Of a DNA stretch of 64,000 nt, positions 38,931-48,436 are shown in pieces. The position numbers and the translations under genes are program-made. The stretch comes from 66-474 sp035281745. GTDB taxonomy: Bacteria > Pseudomonadota > Gammaproteobacteria > Xanthomonadales > Rhodanobacteraceae. Numbering within the stretch: position 1 is the first letter of the stretch; each line of letters starts with the position of its first letter. The stretch lies in NCBI GenBank assembly GCA_035281745.1, contig DATEDI010000014.1:1-64000 (forward strand). Reading direction: 5' to 3'. Below the pieces are notes generated by a model that saw nothing but the letters and a program-made list of their open reading frames with translations, made no database searches and was not told the origin of the DNA.

Positions 38931-40853
38931 ATGCTGCAAGCCATTCGCAACCTGTTCAAGAGCTGGATCGTCATCGCGATATTCGGCGTGCTGGTGGTCG
39001 TCGCATTCCTGTTCTTCGGCATCGAAGGTTATTTCAGCCAGAGCAACGCAACGTGGGTCGCCAAGGTCGACGGTCACGAAATCTCGCAGCAGGATTTCAC
39101 CACTGCCTTGAACAATGCCCGCCAGCAGCAGTTGAACCAGCCGGGCAACACCATGGACCCGTCCGAATTCGAGAAGCCGGCATTCAAGGAAGACGTGCTG
39201 AAGCGGGTGATCAATCGGCAGTTGCTGATCAACGCGAATGACGAGTACGGCGTCAAGGTGCCCGACGCCTTGGTGCGTGACCAGATTGCGTCGTACCCCG
39301 TCTTTCAGGTCAACGGCAAGTTCGATTCGTCGACGTATCTCGCTTGGCTCGCGCAGCAGGGCAAGACCGTGCAGCAGTTCCAGGACGAAATTCGTTCCGA
39401 TCTCGCTACCCAGCAGGTGCCGCAGGCCATCGTTGCCACTGCCTTCGCCACCAAGGCCGAGGCTGAAGCTTTCCTGCGCCTGCAACTGCAGACGCGCGAT
39501 TTCAGTTACATCGAATTGCCGCCGCCTGCGCCGACCCAACAGGAGCAACAGGTCACCGACGCGCAGATCGCGGATTACTACAAGCAGCACCGATCAGACT
39601 TCATGACCCCCGAAGAGGTGTCGGTGAGCTACATCGACCTTGACGCGGCCACCATGAAAGTCGTGCCCGACCTGAGCGACAAGGCCTTGCAGGCACGCTA
39701 CGACAAGGAGAAATCGCGCTTCGTCAGTCCGTCGCAGTGGGAGGTTTCGCACATCCTCATCAAGCTGCCGGCCAAACCGACCGACGCCGAGAAGCAGGCG
39801 GCGCTGGCCAAGGCGCAAAAAGTCGACGCGCTCGCCAAGGCTCCAGGCGCGGATTTCGCCAAGCTCGCCGAAGCGTATTCCGATGATTTGGGTTCCAAGC
39901 GCCAGGGCGGTGATCTTGGCTGGTTGTCGAAAGGCGATGCGGGCCCCGAGTTCCAGGCCGCGCTCGACAAAATGAAGAAGGGCGAGATTTCCGGTCCGGT
40001 ACCGACCTCGGACGGTTACCACATCATCGATGTGCGCGACATGCGCGAGGGCCACACCGAAACTTTCGCGCAGGTGCGCGATCAGTTGGTGCAGGAGGCG
40101 ACCAAGGACGCTCGCCAGGACAACTATCGCGATATCGGCAGCAAACTCACCGACATGATCTACAACGACCCGACGTCATTGAAGCCGGCGGCGGAAAAAC
40201 TTGGGCTGACCATCCAGACCACGCCGCTGTTCGACCGCAGTGGCGCCAAGACCGGGTTGGCTGCCGATCCCAAGGTGGTGAAAGCGGCGTTCTCCGATCT
40301 GGTACTGGTGCAGAACAATACCTCGGATCCGATCGACCTCGGCAATGACCACATGGTCGTGATCCACGTCGCCAAGCACGTGCCGGCGGCGGTCAAGCCG
40401 CTGGCGGAAGTGAGCGACACCATCAAGCAGGCGGTGGTCCAGCAGCGCGTGGGCGCGTCCGCCAAAAAAGTCGCCGATGCGGCATTCGCCAAACTGCAGG
40501 GCGGCGAGAAGCTGGATGCGCTGGCGCAAACCGCGGGCCAGGCCGTGCAGCAGAAAACCGGCGTGATGCGCAATGCCACCGATCTCGATCCGGGTCTGTT
40601 GAAAGCCGTGTTCGAGATGGCCCAACCCGCCAGGGGCGCCGATACGCGCGCGCTGGTGCCAATGGAAAAAGGCCGCTACGCGCTGGTGGTGCTGGGTGCG
40701 GTCAAGCCCGGCGACTCATCCAAGGTGCCCGCCGAAGCGCAGGATTTCCTGCGTGAGCAGATGGCGCGCGCCTACGGCGCTGCCGATATCGAGGCGTTCC
40801 TGGACGTGCTGCGAAGCAAGGCCAAGATCGAAACGGCGCCGCAGCGGCTCTGA
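38931..40853 (+). CDS. ppiD: Periplasmic folding chaperone/PPIase PpiD
   Basis: A 640-residue inner-membrane-anchored protein. One N-terminal membrane helix (SWIVIAIFGVLVVVAFLFF, residues 11-29) precedes a SurA-like chaperone domain (IEGYFSQSNATWVAKVDGHEIS onward). One parvulin-like domain is centred on WEVSHILIKLPAKPTDAEK to GPVPTSDGYHIIDV, followed by a long helical C-terminal chaperone region. PpiD helps outer-membrane proteins leave the Sec translocon; in E. coli its parvulin domain is inactive, and the same may apply here. The lon-hupB-ppiD order supports the name. Confidence 0.95.
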   Translation: MLQAIRNLFKSWIVIAIFGVLVVVAFLFFGIEGYFSQSNATWVAKVDGHEISQQDFTTALNNARQQQLNQPGNTMDPSEFEKPAFKEDVLKRVINRQLLINANDEYGVKVPDALVRDQIASYPVFQVNGKFDSSTYLAWLAQQGKTVQQFQDEIRSDLATQQVPQAIVATAFATKAEAEAFLRLQLQTRDFSYIELPPPAPTQQEQQVTDAQIADYYKQHRSDFMTPEEVSVSYIDLDAATMKVVPDLSDKALQARYDKEKSRFVSPSQWEVSHILIKLPAKPTDAEKQAALAKAQKVDALAKAPGADFAKLAEAYSDDLGSKRQGGDLGWLSKGDAGPEFQAALDKMKKGEISGPVPTSDGYHIIDVRDMREGHTETFAQVRDQLVQEATKDARQDNYRDIGSKLTDMIYNDPTSLKPAAEKLGLTIQTTPLFDRSGAKTGLAADPKVVKAAFSDLVLVQNNTSDPIDLGNDHMVVIHVAKHVPAAVKPLAEVSDTIKQAVVQQRVGASAKKVADAAFAKLQGGEKLDALAQTAGQAVQQKTGVMRNATDLDPGLLKAVFEMAQPARGADTRALVPMEKGRYALVVLGAVKPGDSSKVPAEAQDFLREQMARAYGAADIEAFLDVLRSKAKIETAPQRL

Positions 40854-41054
40854 CGGTCGGTCGAGGTGCTGCGGTGAGCCGCCGCCAGTCGCGAGCGCAT
40901 TCGTCGTTCGCGGCTTCACCATCAATGCACGTTACCGCGCGGGAATTCGCAACCGTCTGATTGATGGTCGGACCCGCGCCCCACGGACCTGGCGGATGGC
41001 GATGCGATCGAAACCGCCAGGCTCGGCAGGCGACTCCCGCTGCGCTACATCACA

Positions 41055-41081
41055 CGACCGGGGCGCCAAGGTCCCCGGTCG
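41055..41081. other. Hairpin between convergent ppiD and a small secreted-protein gene
   Basis: CGACCGGGG and CCCCGGTCG pair perfectly around a 9-base loop. It stands between two convergent genes, where a bidirectional stop would make sense, but no T-run follows on either strand. The remaining gap 40854-41054 holds no recognised gene. Confidence 0.45.
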
Positions 41082-41096
41082 CATGACGATTTCCCG

Positions 41097-41333
41097 TCAG
41101 AGATACTTCACCACGATTTCGCTGCGGTTCTCCGCGCTGTCCAGCGGCTGGATGCTGACCACGCGCGGCGGATCGTCGAACCGTCCGATTTGCGCGGCGG
41201 CAGGCGCCGTGGATCGGGTGGACGGCTGGGTGACCACCGGCACGGTGGCGGCGGTCGGGGTTGCGACGGCGCCACCGAACGTGACGTGTCCCCCGGCAAC
41301 TGCAAACGCAATCAGAAACGGCACGGGTGCCAT
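41097..41333 (-). CDS. Small exported hypothetical protein
   Basis: A 78-residue protein starting MAPVPFLIAFAVAGGHVTFGG, a short hydrophobic leader that could be a signal peptide, followed by a Thr/Pro/Ala-rich linker and a C-terminal segment (IGRFDDPPRVVSIQPLDSAENRSEIVVKYL). The ATG at 41333 is set by an excellent AAGGAGGG ribosome site, which is the main reason to believe the gene; longer upstream frames lack one. The family is not recognised, and no partner is visible. The 254 bases upstream (41334-41587) show only a short near-palindrome around TTGTACAA at 41386-41393. Confidence 0.6.
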   Translation of the reverse strand: MAPVPFLIAFAVAGGHVTFGGAVATPTAATVPVVTQPSTRSTAPAAAQIGRFDDPPRVVSIQPLDSAENRSEIVVKYL

Positions 41334-41587
41334 CTGCCTGTCCCTCCTTGGGATATCGACAATGGTTCCCTCCCACACGCGCCCTTTGTACAAGGCGCGA
41401 CACATTGCAGTCTGGACGTCCGTCACACTCTTGGCAGCGCAAGCTTTGTTCACATTTGGATGGCGCGGTCCGCCCCGGCCATTGCGGGCAAGCCGGGGCA
41501 GGCGCTGCACAAGCGATTCGGCCGCCCGCGGCGGCCCGAACGAGTGTCGCGATCACGGTCGATGCTGCTGCGGATCGCCTGCGCCAA

Positions 41588-42328
41588 TCACCAGCCCATG
41601 TAGTGGCCGCCGTTGATCGCGAGGTTCGCGCCGGTGACCCACGCGGCCTTGTCATCGAGGAAGAACGCGACGGCGTAGGCGATTTCATCCGGATCGCCCA
41701 ACCGGCCGAGCGGGATCTGCGCGACGATCTTGGCGCGGACATCTTCGGGCACGGCCATCACCATGTCGGTGCCGATATAGCCCGGCGACACGGTGTTGAC
41801 GGTAATGCCGAATTTCGCGTTTTCCTGCGCGAGCGAAATGGTGAATCCGTGCATGCCGGCTTTGGACGCGGCGTAGTTGGCCTGTCCGTATTGGCCCTTC
41901 TGGCCGTTGATCGAGCTGATCTGGACGATGCGTCCCCACTTGCGCGCGCGCATGCCCTCGATCACGGGGCGCGTGACGTTGAAGCAGCCATTCAAATTGG
42001 TGTTCACCACATCCATCCACTGCTGGTAGGACATCTTGTGGAAGGTGGTATCGCGGGTGATGCCGGCGTTGTTGACCAGGATGTCGATGGGACCGGCCTG
42101 TTCCTGGATGGCACGCACCATCTGCTCGCACGATTCCGGGTCGGCCACGTCGCCCTTCACCGTGAGTACGTCGATGCCTTCGGCGGCCAGCTTGTCGCGC
42201 CAAGCCCTGGTTTTTTCCTCGTTGCGGTAGTTGGTCGCGACCTTGTGACCCATCGTCGCCAATCGATGGACGATCGCGGTACCGATGCCGCCGGTACCCC
42301 CCGTTACCAGTGCCACGCGTGCGCTCAT
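41588..42328 (-). CDS. phbB: Acetoacetyl-CoA reductase (PhbB-like SDR)
   Basis: A 246-residue short-chain dehydrogenase. The cofactor loop is VTGGTGGIGTAI, and NNAGITRDTTFHKM and SSINGQKGQYGQANYAASKAG hold the catalytic Ser, Tyr and Lys. The C-terminus GANLAINGGHYMGW is the hallmark of PhbB, which makes (R)-3-hydroxybutyryl-CoA for polyhydroxybutyrate. The ATG at 42328 has GGAGG seven bases upstream. PHB synthase and thiolase are not in the window, so a FabG-like role cannot be excluded, though the C-terminus strongly favours PhbB. Confidence 0.92.
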   Translation of the reverse strand: MSARVALVTGGTGGIGTAIVHRLATMGHKVATNYRNEEKTRAWRDKLAAEGIDVLTVKGDVADPESCEQMVRAIQEQAGPIDILVNNAGITRDTTFHKMSYQQWMDVVNTNLNGCFNVTRPVIEGMRARKWGRIVQISSINGQKGQYGQANYAASKAGMHGFTISLAQENAKFGITVNTVSPGYIGTDMVMAVPEDVRAKIVAQIPLGRLGDPDEIAYAVAFFLDDKAAWVTGANLAINGGHYMGW

Positions 42329-42429
42329 GACGCCTCCTTCGGGTGATGGTGCAGTCATCCTAACGCTTTGCTGCCGGCATCCGGTAGGGCAGGCTGCAAT
42401 CCGTCGGCCTTGACGCGCCAAGACTTGCC

Positions 42430-43293
42430 TCACTCCGCAACGCGCGCCGTCAAATTCCGCAATCGGTCAAGGTCGAATTGCTCCGCGGCGGCGTGCAACA
42501 TCGCCGCCGGGTCGGCGGCTTCGGGAATGTTCTGGGCGAGAAAGCGGAGCGCGCGCGCCACAGTCGTGCGCGCTTCGTGCAAGTCCACGGGTGGCGCATC
42601 ACTGGATTTCGAGAGCTTGCGGCCTTCCGCATCGAGCGCCAGCGGCAGATGCAAATAGGCGGGTGTTGGAAGCCCGAGCAGACGCTGCAGCAGGATCTGG
42701 CGCGCGGTGGAGTCGAGCAGGTCGCAGCCGCGCACGACTTCGCTGATCCGCTGGTGCGCATCATCCACCACGCAGGCAAGCTGATAGCTCCACAATCCGT
42801 CGGCGCGCTTCAGCACGAAGTCGCCGACCGCCTCGCGCACGTTCTGGGCCTGATGGCCCTGCAAGCCGTCCTCGAAGGCGATGGTCTGATTGGGCGAGCG
42901 CAAGCGCCAAGCTGGCCCGCGGTCGTCGCGGGGCGGAATGATGCAGCGGCCGTCGCGGTGGAGGGCGCCGGCGGCTTCCAGATCGGCGCGGCTGCACCAG
43001 CACGGGAAGGCATGACCTTCCACACGCAAGGCTTGCAGCGCCTCCGCATAGGCTTCATCGCGCCAAGACTGAAACAGTGGCGGTTCGTCCGCGATCAATC
43101 CGAGCTTTGCCAGCGCGGCGAGGATCGCAGGCGTGGAACCCGCCACTTCGCGCGGCGGGTCGATGTCCTCGATCCGAAGCAGCCACTGACCGTGCTGCCC
43201 CCTCGCGCGCAGCCAGCTCGCCAGCGCTGCGACCAGCGAGCCGAAATGCAGTTCGCCGGTGGGCGAGGGCGCGAATCTTCCGCGGTAAGGCAA
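42430..43293 (-). CDS. gluQ: Glutamyl-Q tRNA(Asp) synthetase
   Basis: A 287-residue truncated paralogue of GluRS that glutamylates queuosine in tRNA-Asp. The HIGH-type motif is FAPSPTGELHFGSLVAAL, the KMSKS-type motif is GRKLSKSSD, and LLRIEDIDPPRE is the amino-acid site. A zinc-like site is CWCSR plus later His/Cys (ALHRDGRCI). There is no anticodon-binding domain, as expected. It is divergent from the OPT transporter gene with 69 bases between starts, and phbB lies downstream on the same strand after 101 bases. Confidence 0.95.
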   Translation of the reverse strand: MPYRGRFAPSPTGELHFGSLVAALASWLRARGQHGQWLLRIEDIDPPREVAGSTPAILAALAKLGLIADEPPLFQSWRDEAYAEALQALRVEGHAFPCWCSRADLEAAGALHRDGRCIIPPRDDRGPAWRLRSPNQTIAFEDGLQGHQAQNVREAVGDFVLKRADGLWSYQLACVVDDAHQRISEVVRGCDLLDSTARQILLQRLLGLPTPAYLHLPLALDAEGRKLSKSSDAPPVDLHEARTTVARALRFLAQNIPEAADPAAMLHAAAEQFDLDRLRNLTARVAE

Positions 43294-43362
43294 GCGCGCT
43301 CCTTTGACTGATGGTGCGCCGCGGCTAGTATGCGGCAGCTGGGTCCAAAGACGGGGAAACCG

Positions 43363-45432
43363 ATGAGCGCAACCACCGCAACACCATCGCGTCGCGAGTT
43401 GACGATCCGGGGCGTCATCATCGGCATCGTCATCACCATCGTGTTCACCGCCGCAAACGTCTATTTCGGACTGAAGGCCGGCCTGACCTTTTCGACGTCG
43501 ATTCCTGCTGCGGTGATCTCGATGGCGATCCTGAAGGCCATGCGCGACGCCACGATCCAGGAAAACAACATCGTACAGACGGTGGCCTCGGCCGCTGGCA
43601 CGTTGTCTTCGATCATCTTCGTGTTGCCGGGCCTGGTAATCGTCGGATACTGGAGCGGATTCCCGTTCTGGATTTCCGCCGGCATCTGCGCGACCGGCGG
43701 CATCCTGGGCGTGATGTACACCATCCCCTTGCGGCGCGCGCTGGTGACCGATTCGGATTTGCCGTATCCCGAAGGAGTCGCCTGTGCCGAGGTGCTGAAG
43801 GTCGGCAGCGGGGCCGACGAGCAGATCGGCCGGATGGCCGAAGTGGAATCGGTGCCCGCCGCCGACGCAGTGCGCGGGATCGAAGCGCCCGCCCCCGTGG
43901 CGGCTGCGCAGGCGAGTGCGGCCGGGCTGAAGGCGGTGCTGTGGGGCGCGATCGTTTCGGCGATCTTCTACGTCATCGTGCAGACCCGGGTCTTCGCCGC
44001 CGCGGTCACCGATTATTTCCGGGTCGGCGGCGAGCGCGGTGGCGCCAGCGGCTTCGATTTCGGCCTCTCATTCGCCCTGTTCGCGATCGGCCATCTGGTG
44101 GGCTTGTGGGTGGGCGTGGCGATGCTGGTGGGCGCCGCGATCGGCTGGGCGTGGGCGGTGCCGTACTTCACGCATCTGCATTGGGCGGCCGGTCCGGCGG
44201 CAGAAGTGGCGCAAGCCGGCTGGAGCCATTATGTACGCTTCATCGGCGCCGGTGCCATCGGCGTGGCCGCGATCTGGACGCTGGCGAAACTGGTAAAGCC
44301 GTTGGCCGGCGGACTTGCGGGTGCCTTCCGCGCGTCGCGCGCGCGCAAGGCCGGCACCTTGCACGAATTGCCGCGCACCGAACACGACATGCCGATCGGC
44401 ATGGTCGGCCTGGTTTCGCTGATCTGCATGATTCCGATCGCCTACTTGCTGTGGCACTTCAGCGTCACCAACGGGCTGGGCGAGGCGACCTGGCCGCTGG
44501 TGATTGGCGGCGTGGTGTTCGTGATCCTGCTGAGCTTCCTGGTGTCGGCGGTGTGCGGCTACATGGCTGGCCTGATCGGATCGTCAAACAGTCCGTTGTC
44601 GGGCGTGGGAATTCTGGTGGTGGTGATCGCGGCGCTGCTGCTGGTGGTCGGCATCAAGCCCTTCCTGCCGCCGGAGGCCGACAAGGCACTGGTCGGTTTC
44701 GCACTGTTCATCACGGCGATCGTGTTCGCGGTGGCGTCGATCGCCAACAACAACCTGCAGGATCTGAAGACTGGGCAACTGGTGGATGCCACGCCCTCGA
44801 TGCAGCAATGGGCGTTGGTGATTGGCGTGCTGGCCGGTGCGGTCGTGATCCCGCCGGTGCTGGATCTCCTGCAAAGCACTTACGGTTTCCTGGGTGCGCC
44901 GGGCGCCGATCCGGCGATCGCCTTGCCCGCGCCACAGGCGGGCCTGATTTCCGCATTGGCCAAGGGCGTAATCACCGGCGAGGTGCCTTGGGACATGATC
45001 GGGCTCGGCGCCGGTATCGGCGTGGTCATCATCATCTTCGACGAGTTGTTGGGGTTCTCCAAGAAAAAACACGGGCCGCGGCTGCCCCCGCTCGCGGTGG
45101 GTCTTGGCATTTACCTGCCGACCTCGACCACCCTGATGGTGGTCGTGGGCGCGCTGGTGGGGGCGTGGTTCGATCGCCGCGCCGACCGCCGCCCTGGCAC
45201 CGAGTCGACCAAGCAGCTCGGCGTGCTGCTGGCTTCCGGCCTGATCGTGGGCGAAAGCCTGCTGGCGGTGATCTTCGCCGCCATCGTGGGACTGAGCGGC
45301 AAGCAAGGGCCGATTGCGCTGGTGGGCGCGGAATTCGAGACGCCCTCGATCATCCTCGGCGGTGTGGTGTTCGCGGCATTGGTGGTCCTGCTTTACCGCT
45401 GGATTATCCGGATGGGCCGCGCGACGGCTTGA
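43363..45432 (+). CDS. Oligopeptide transporter, OPT family
   Basis: A 689-residue membrane protein with about 14-16 hydrophobic segments. The first contains the OPT landmark FTAANVYFGLKAGLTFSTSIPAAV; later come AAGTLSSIIFVLPGL, YPEGVACAEVLK, GSSNSPLSGVGIL and GEVPWDMIGLGAGIGV. The bacterial OPT clade takes up oligopeptides or metal-chelate substrates by proton coupling; the substrate is not deducible. The ATG at 43363 (MSATTATPSRRELTIRG) is preferred, since the upstream extension lacks hydrophobic character. Confidence 0.92.
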   Translation: MSATTATPSRRELTIRGVIIGIVITIVFTAANVYFGLKAGLTFSTSIPAAVISMAILKAMRDATIQENNIVQTVASAAGTLSSIIFVLPGLVIVGYWSGFPFWISAGICATGGILGVMYTIPLRRALVTDSDLPYPEGVACAEVLKVGSGADEQIGRMAEVESVPAADAVRGIEAPAPVAAAQASAAGLKAVLWGAIVSAIFYVIVQTRVFAAAVTDYFRVGGERGGASGFDFGLSFALFAIGHLVGLWVGVAMLVGAAIGWAWAVPYFTHLHWAAGPAAEVAQAGWSHYVRFIGAGAIGVAAIWTLAKLVKPLAGGLAGAFRASRARKAGTLHELPRTEHDMPIGMVGLVSLICMIPIAYLLWHFSVTNGLGEATWPLVIGGVVFVILLSFLVSAVCGYMAGLIGSSNSPLSGVGILVVVIAALLLVVGIKPFLPPEADKALVGFALFITAIVFAVASIANNNLQDLKTGQLVDATPSMQQWALVIGVLAGAVVIPPVLDLLQSTYGFLGAPGADPAIALPAPQAGLISALAKGVITGEVPWDMIGLGAGIGVVIIIFDELLGFSKKKHGPRLPPLAVGLGIYLPTSTTLMVVVGALVGAWFDRRADRRPGTESTKQLGVLLASGLIVGESLLAVIFAAIVGLSGKQGPIALVGAEFETPSIILGGVVFAALVVLLYRWIIRMGRATA

Positions 45433-45493
45433 GAAAACGCCTGCGCATCACCAATTCGGGCGTGATTGGTCCGATTCGCCGACTCGCATTTTC

Positions 45494-45619
45494 GTCATTC
45501 CGGGACCATCGCCGGCTGCATCGGCGATGGAACCCGGAACCCAGCGACTTTTGAGGCCGGGAGCCAAGGCACTGGATTCCGGGTTCCGCCCGCTGGCAGC
45601 GCGGACGGCCCGGGATGAC
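45494..45619. repeat. Palindromic repeat, family C (copy 4)
   Basis: GTCATTCCGGGACC at the left and GGCCCGGGATGAC at the right are inverted, with GAACCCAGCGACTTTTG and GCACTGGATTCCGGGTTCC inside. It lies just before htpG and fills most of the 255-base gap. Confidence 0.8.
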
Positions 45620-45687
45620 GAAAGCCCTGGATTCTCGTACCCGTGCGCCGGCCGGATTTGTGTGTTCTCCCTTCATGGAATGTCGTC

Positions 45688-47559
45688 ATGAGCAACGTTG
45701 CCGAAACCCGCCCGTTCGAAGCCGAAGTCGCGCAAGTCCTGCGACTGGTCACCCACTCGTTGTATTCGCACAAGGAAATTTTCCTGCGCGAACTGGTTTC
45801 CAACGCGTCCGATGCCTGCGACAAGCTGCGCTTCGAAGCCATCGGCAACCCCGGGTTGCTGGGCGAAGATGGCGAATTGCACATCGACGTCGAATACGAC
45901 AAGAACGCGAAAACCATCACCGTGCGCGACAACGGCATCGGCATGCGTCGCGATGAAGTGGTCGCCAACCTCGGATCGATCGCGAGTTCCGGCACGCGGC
46001 GATTCCTCGAATCGCTTTCCGGCGAACAGCAGGCCGACGCGCGCCTGATCGGCCAGTTCGGCGTGGGTTTTTATTCCGCGTTCGTGGTGGCGGACAAGGT
46101 GACGGTGCTGACGCGCCGCGCGGATGCCGCGACTGCGGAGGGCGTGCGCTGGGAAAGCGATGGCAAGGGCGAATATTCGCTGGCCGCCGAGGAAATCCCC
46201 GCACGCGGCACGGCCGTGGTCCTGCATCTCAAGGATGACGAATCCGAATTCCTCGACCACTGGAAGTTGCGCGAACTGATCCGGAAATATTCCGACCACG
46301 TCGCGTTTCCGATCCGGATGAAGAAATACAAGGACGGCCAACCCACCGACGAGTGGGAAACTGTCAACGACGCCTCGGCGTTGTGGGCGAAGAACAAGGC
46401 GGACATCAGCGACGACGAATACAAGGCGTTCTACAAATCGCTGGGCCATGACTTCAACGATCCACTGGCCTGGAGTCACAATCGCGTCGAAGGCAGCCAG
46501 CGTTTCACCACGCTGCTCTACATTCCCGCGCAGCCGCCGTTCGACCTCCTGGTGGGCGGGCGCGATGAACGCAAGGGCGTCAAGCTGTACATCAAGCGTG
46601 TCTTCATCATGGACGCGGCCGAGGAACTGCTGCCGAATTACCTGCGTTTCGTGCGCGGCGTGGTCGACGCCGACGACCTGCCGCTCAACGTCAGCCGCGA
46701 GATCCTGCAGCACAACCGGCAGATCGAGCGGATCAAGGCATCCTGCGTCAAGCGCGTGCTGGACCTGATCGAGAAGCTGGCGAAGGATGAACCCGAAAAA
46801 TTCGAAACCTTCCGCAAGGCCTTCGGCAATACCTTGAAGGAAGGCATCGTCGAGGATCCGTCCAACCGCGAGCGCATCGCGAAATTGCTGCGCTTTGCAT
46901 CGACGAAAGGCGACGGTGCCGAGCAGAACGTTTCGCTGGACGATTACCTCTCCCGGATGCAGCCCGGCCAGGAGGCGATCTGGTTCGTCACAGCGGACAG
47001 CTACAAGGCGGCGGCAGGCAGTCCGCAGCTCGAGGCGTTCAGGGCCAAGGGCATCGAGGTGCTGCTGATGTTCGATCGCGTCGACGAATGGATCATGGGC
47101 CAGTTCGGCGAGTACGAGGGCAAGTCCTTCCGCAATGTCGCCAAGGGCGAGTTGCCGCTGGACGAAGCCGACAAGCAAAAGCAGGAAGCGGCGGCGAAGG
47201 AAGCCGAGCCGCTGGTGAAGAAACTGAAGGATTTGCTGGGCGATCGCGTCGGCGACGTGCGCGTTTCCGCGCGGCTCACGGATTCACCTTCGTGCCTGGC
47301 GCTCTCCGACTACGAACTGGCGCCGCACCTGGCGCGTTTGCTGCGCGAAGCGGGGCAGGAAGTACCGGATTCCAAACCCACGCTGGAAATCAACCCCGCC
47401 CACGCGCTGGTGAAGCGCGTGGAATCGGAAGCCGATGAGGCGAAGGCGAAGGACCTGGCGCTGCTGTTGCTGGAACAGGCCGAGATCACCGCCGGTGCAC
47501 AGTTGCCCGATCCGGCGGCGTTCGTGCAGCGGATGAACCGGGCGCTGCTGGGCGCGTGA
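45688..47559 (+). CDS. htpG: Molecular chaperone HtpG (Hsp90)
   Basis: A 623-residue Hsp90. The N-terminal ATPase begins ETRPFEAEVAQVLRLVTHSLYSHKEIFLRELVSNASDA, with the lid and G-motifs in VRDNGIGM and GQFGVGFYSAFVV. The middle domain contains PLNVSREILQ, the catalytic arginine loop, and the C-terminal dimerisation domain ends in PAAFVQRMNRALLG. The length is typical. The ATG at 45688 (MSNVAETRPF) was preferred over a longer frame. It converges on a small gene with six bases between the stops. Confidence 0.98.
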   Translation: MSNVAETRPFEAEVAQVLRLVTHSLYSHKEIFLRELVSNASDACDKLRFEAIGNPGLLGEDGELHIDVEYDKNAKTITVRDNGIGMRRDEVVANLGSIASSGTRRFLESLSGEQQADARLIGQFGVGFYSAFVVADKVTVLTRRADAATAEGVRWESDGKGEYSLAAEEIPARGTAVVLHLKDDESEFLDHWKLRELIRKYSDHVAFPIRMKKYKDGQPTDEWETVNDASALWAKNKADISDDEYKAFYKSLGHDFNDPLAWSHNRVEGSQRFTTLLYIPAQPPFDLLVGGRDERKGVKLYIKRVFIMDAAEELLPNYLRFVRGVVDADDLPLNVSREILQHNRQIERIKASCVKRVLDLIEKLAKDEPEKFETFRKAFGNTLKEGIVEDPSNRERIAKLLRFASTKGDGAEQNVSLDDYLSRMQPGQEAIWFVTADSYKAAAGSPQLEAFRAKGIEVLLMFDRVDEWIMGQFGEYEGKSFRNVAKGELPLDEADKQKQEAAAKEAEPLVKKLKDLLGDRVGDVRVSARLTDSPSCLALSDYELAPHLARLLREAGQEVPDSKPTLEINPAHALVKRVESEADEAKAKDLALLLLEQAEITAGAQLPDPAAFVQRMNRALLGA

Positions 47560-47565
47560 TCGCGC

Positions 47566-47829
47566 TCAGTGGCGAAGGCCCAGCTTTGCTGACCGCGCAT
47601 TGATGTCATCCACGGCGGTTTTCAGGTCGTAGCCGTATTTCTGCCGGCACAGTTTGATGGCTTCGACCTTGTGGCCCATGCGCAGTTCGACTTCGATCTC
47701 CGCGTCGCTGATGTCGCTTCGCGGAGTTGTCGGCCCGGTTTGCTTGCCGCGATAAAACACCCGCGCCAGCAGATACCCCGCGGCGAAGCAGATGACCGGC
47801 AACAGCCACGGCTGGGCGAAAATGTTCAT
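47566..47829 (-). CDS. Small membrane-anchored protein with an L7/L12-like C-terminal segment
   Basis: An 87-residue protein: one N-terminal membrane helix (WLLPVICFAAGYLLARVFY, residues 8-26), a polar linker, then IEVELRMGHKVEAIKLCRQKYGYDLKTAVDDINA. This last part resembles the helix-turn region of the ribosomal L7/L12 C-terminal domain (K-x-x-A-I-K pattern). Such small proteins are annotated as ribosomal L7/L12-like in several proteobacteria; their function is unknown. A GGAGA ribosome site supports the ATG at 47829. Divergent from hslR with 53 bases between. Confidence 0.8.
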   Translation of the reverse strand: MNIFAQPWLLPVICFAAGYLLARVFYRGKQTGPTTPRSDISDAEIEVELRMGHKVEAIKLCRQKYGYDLKTAVDDINARSAKLGLRH

Positions 47830-47882
47830 CGCAGGTCTCCAGAGGAGCCGGCCGCCATTCTAGCCTTGAGTGAGGCAACCGG

Positions 47883-48278
47883 ATGACCGGAAATGATCAA
47901 GTTCGAATCGATGCCTGGCTCTGGGCCGCGCGTTTCTTCAAGACCCGCGCGCTGGCCAAACAGGCGATCGAGCGCGGCCGGGTGACGATCGACGGCGCCG
48001 CCTGCAAGGCCTCGCACACGATGAAGATTGGCGAGGCGTTGCGCATCACGCGCGGCGACGAAACATTCGAAATCACCGTGGCAGGGCTTGCGCACAAGCG
48101 CGGCTCGGCCGCGCTGGCGCAGACGCTTTACCAGGAATCCGGCGCTTCCATCGCGGCACGCGAAAATGCACGCGAGCAACGCCGCGCGGAACGTGCCGGT
48201 TACCAGCCGCCACCGAAACGACCCGACAAGCGTGCGCGCCGGTTGATCCGCGCCCTCGGCGACTTCGACGCGTCCTGA
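47883..48278 (+). CDS. hslR: Heat-shock protein 15, S4-domain RNA-binding (HslR)
   Basis: A 131-residue protein. The S4 domain (IDAWLWAARFFKTRALAKQAIERGRVTIDG, residues 9-38) is followed by a basic tail (RRAERAGYQPPPKRPDKRARRLIR). Hsp15 binds stalled 50S subunits carrying nascent chains and helps recycle them. It lies near htpG, but the two are separated by a convergent gene, so they are not one operon. Confidence 0.95.
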   Translation: MTGNDQVRIDAWLWAARFFKTRALAKQAIERGRVTIDGAACKASHTMKIGEALRITRGDETFEITVAGLAHKRGSAALAQTLYQESGASIAARENAREQRRAERAGYQPPPKRPDKRARRLIRALGDFDAS

Positions 48279-48436
48279 AGTTCATGGCCGGCCGGCGCCC
48301 CGGGCTGTCCGCTGGCGCGTCGTTCCGCGCCACCGATGCCGCGAAAGCCACGCTCTTCGTCACGGCCTGGGCGCCCGGCGCTTGCGCGCGCACCGCGCCG
48401 GCCCGAAACTAGCGCCTCGGGGCACCGGGGACGGCG

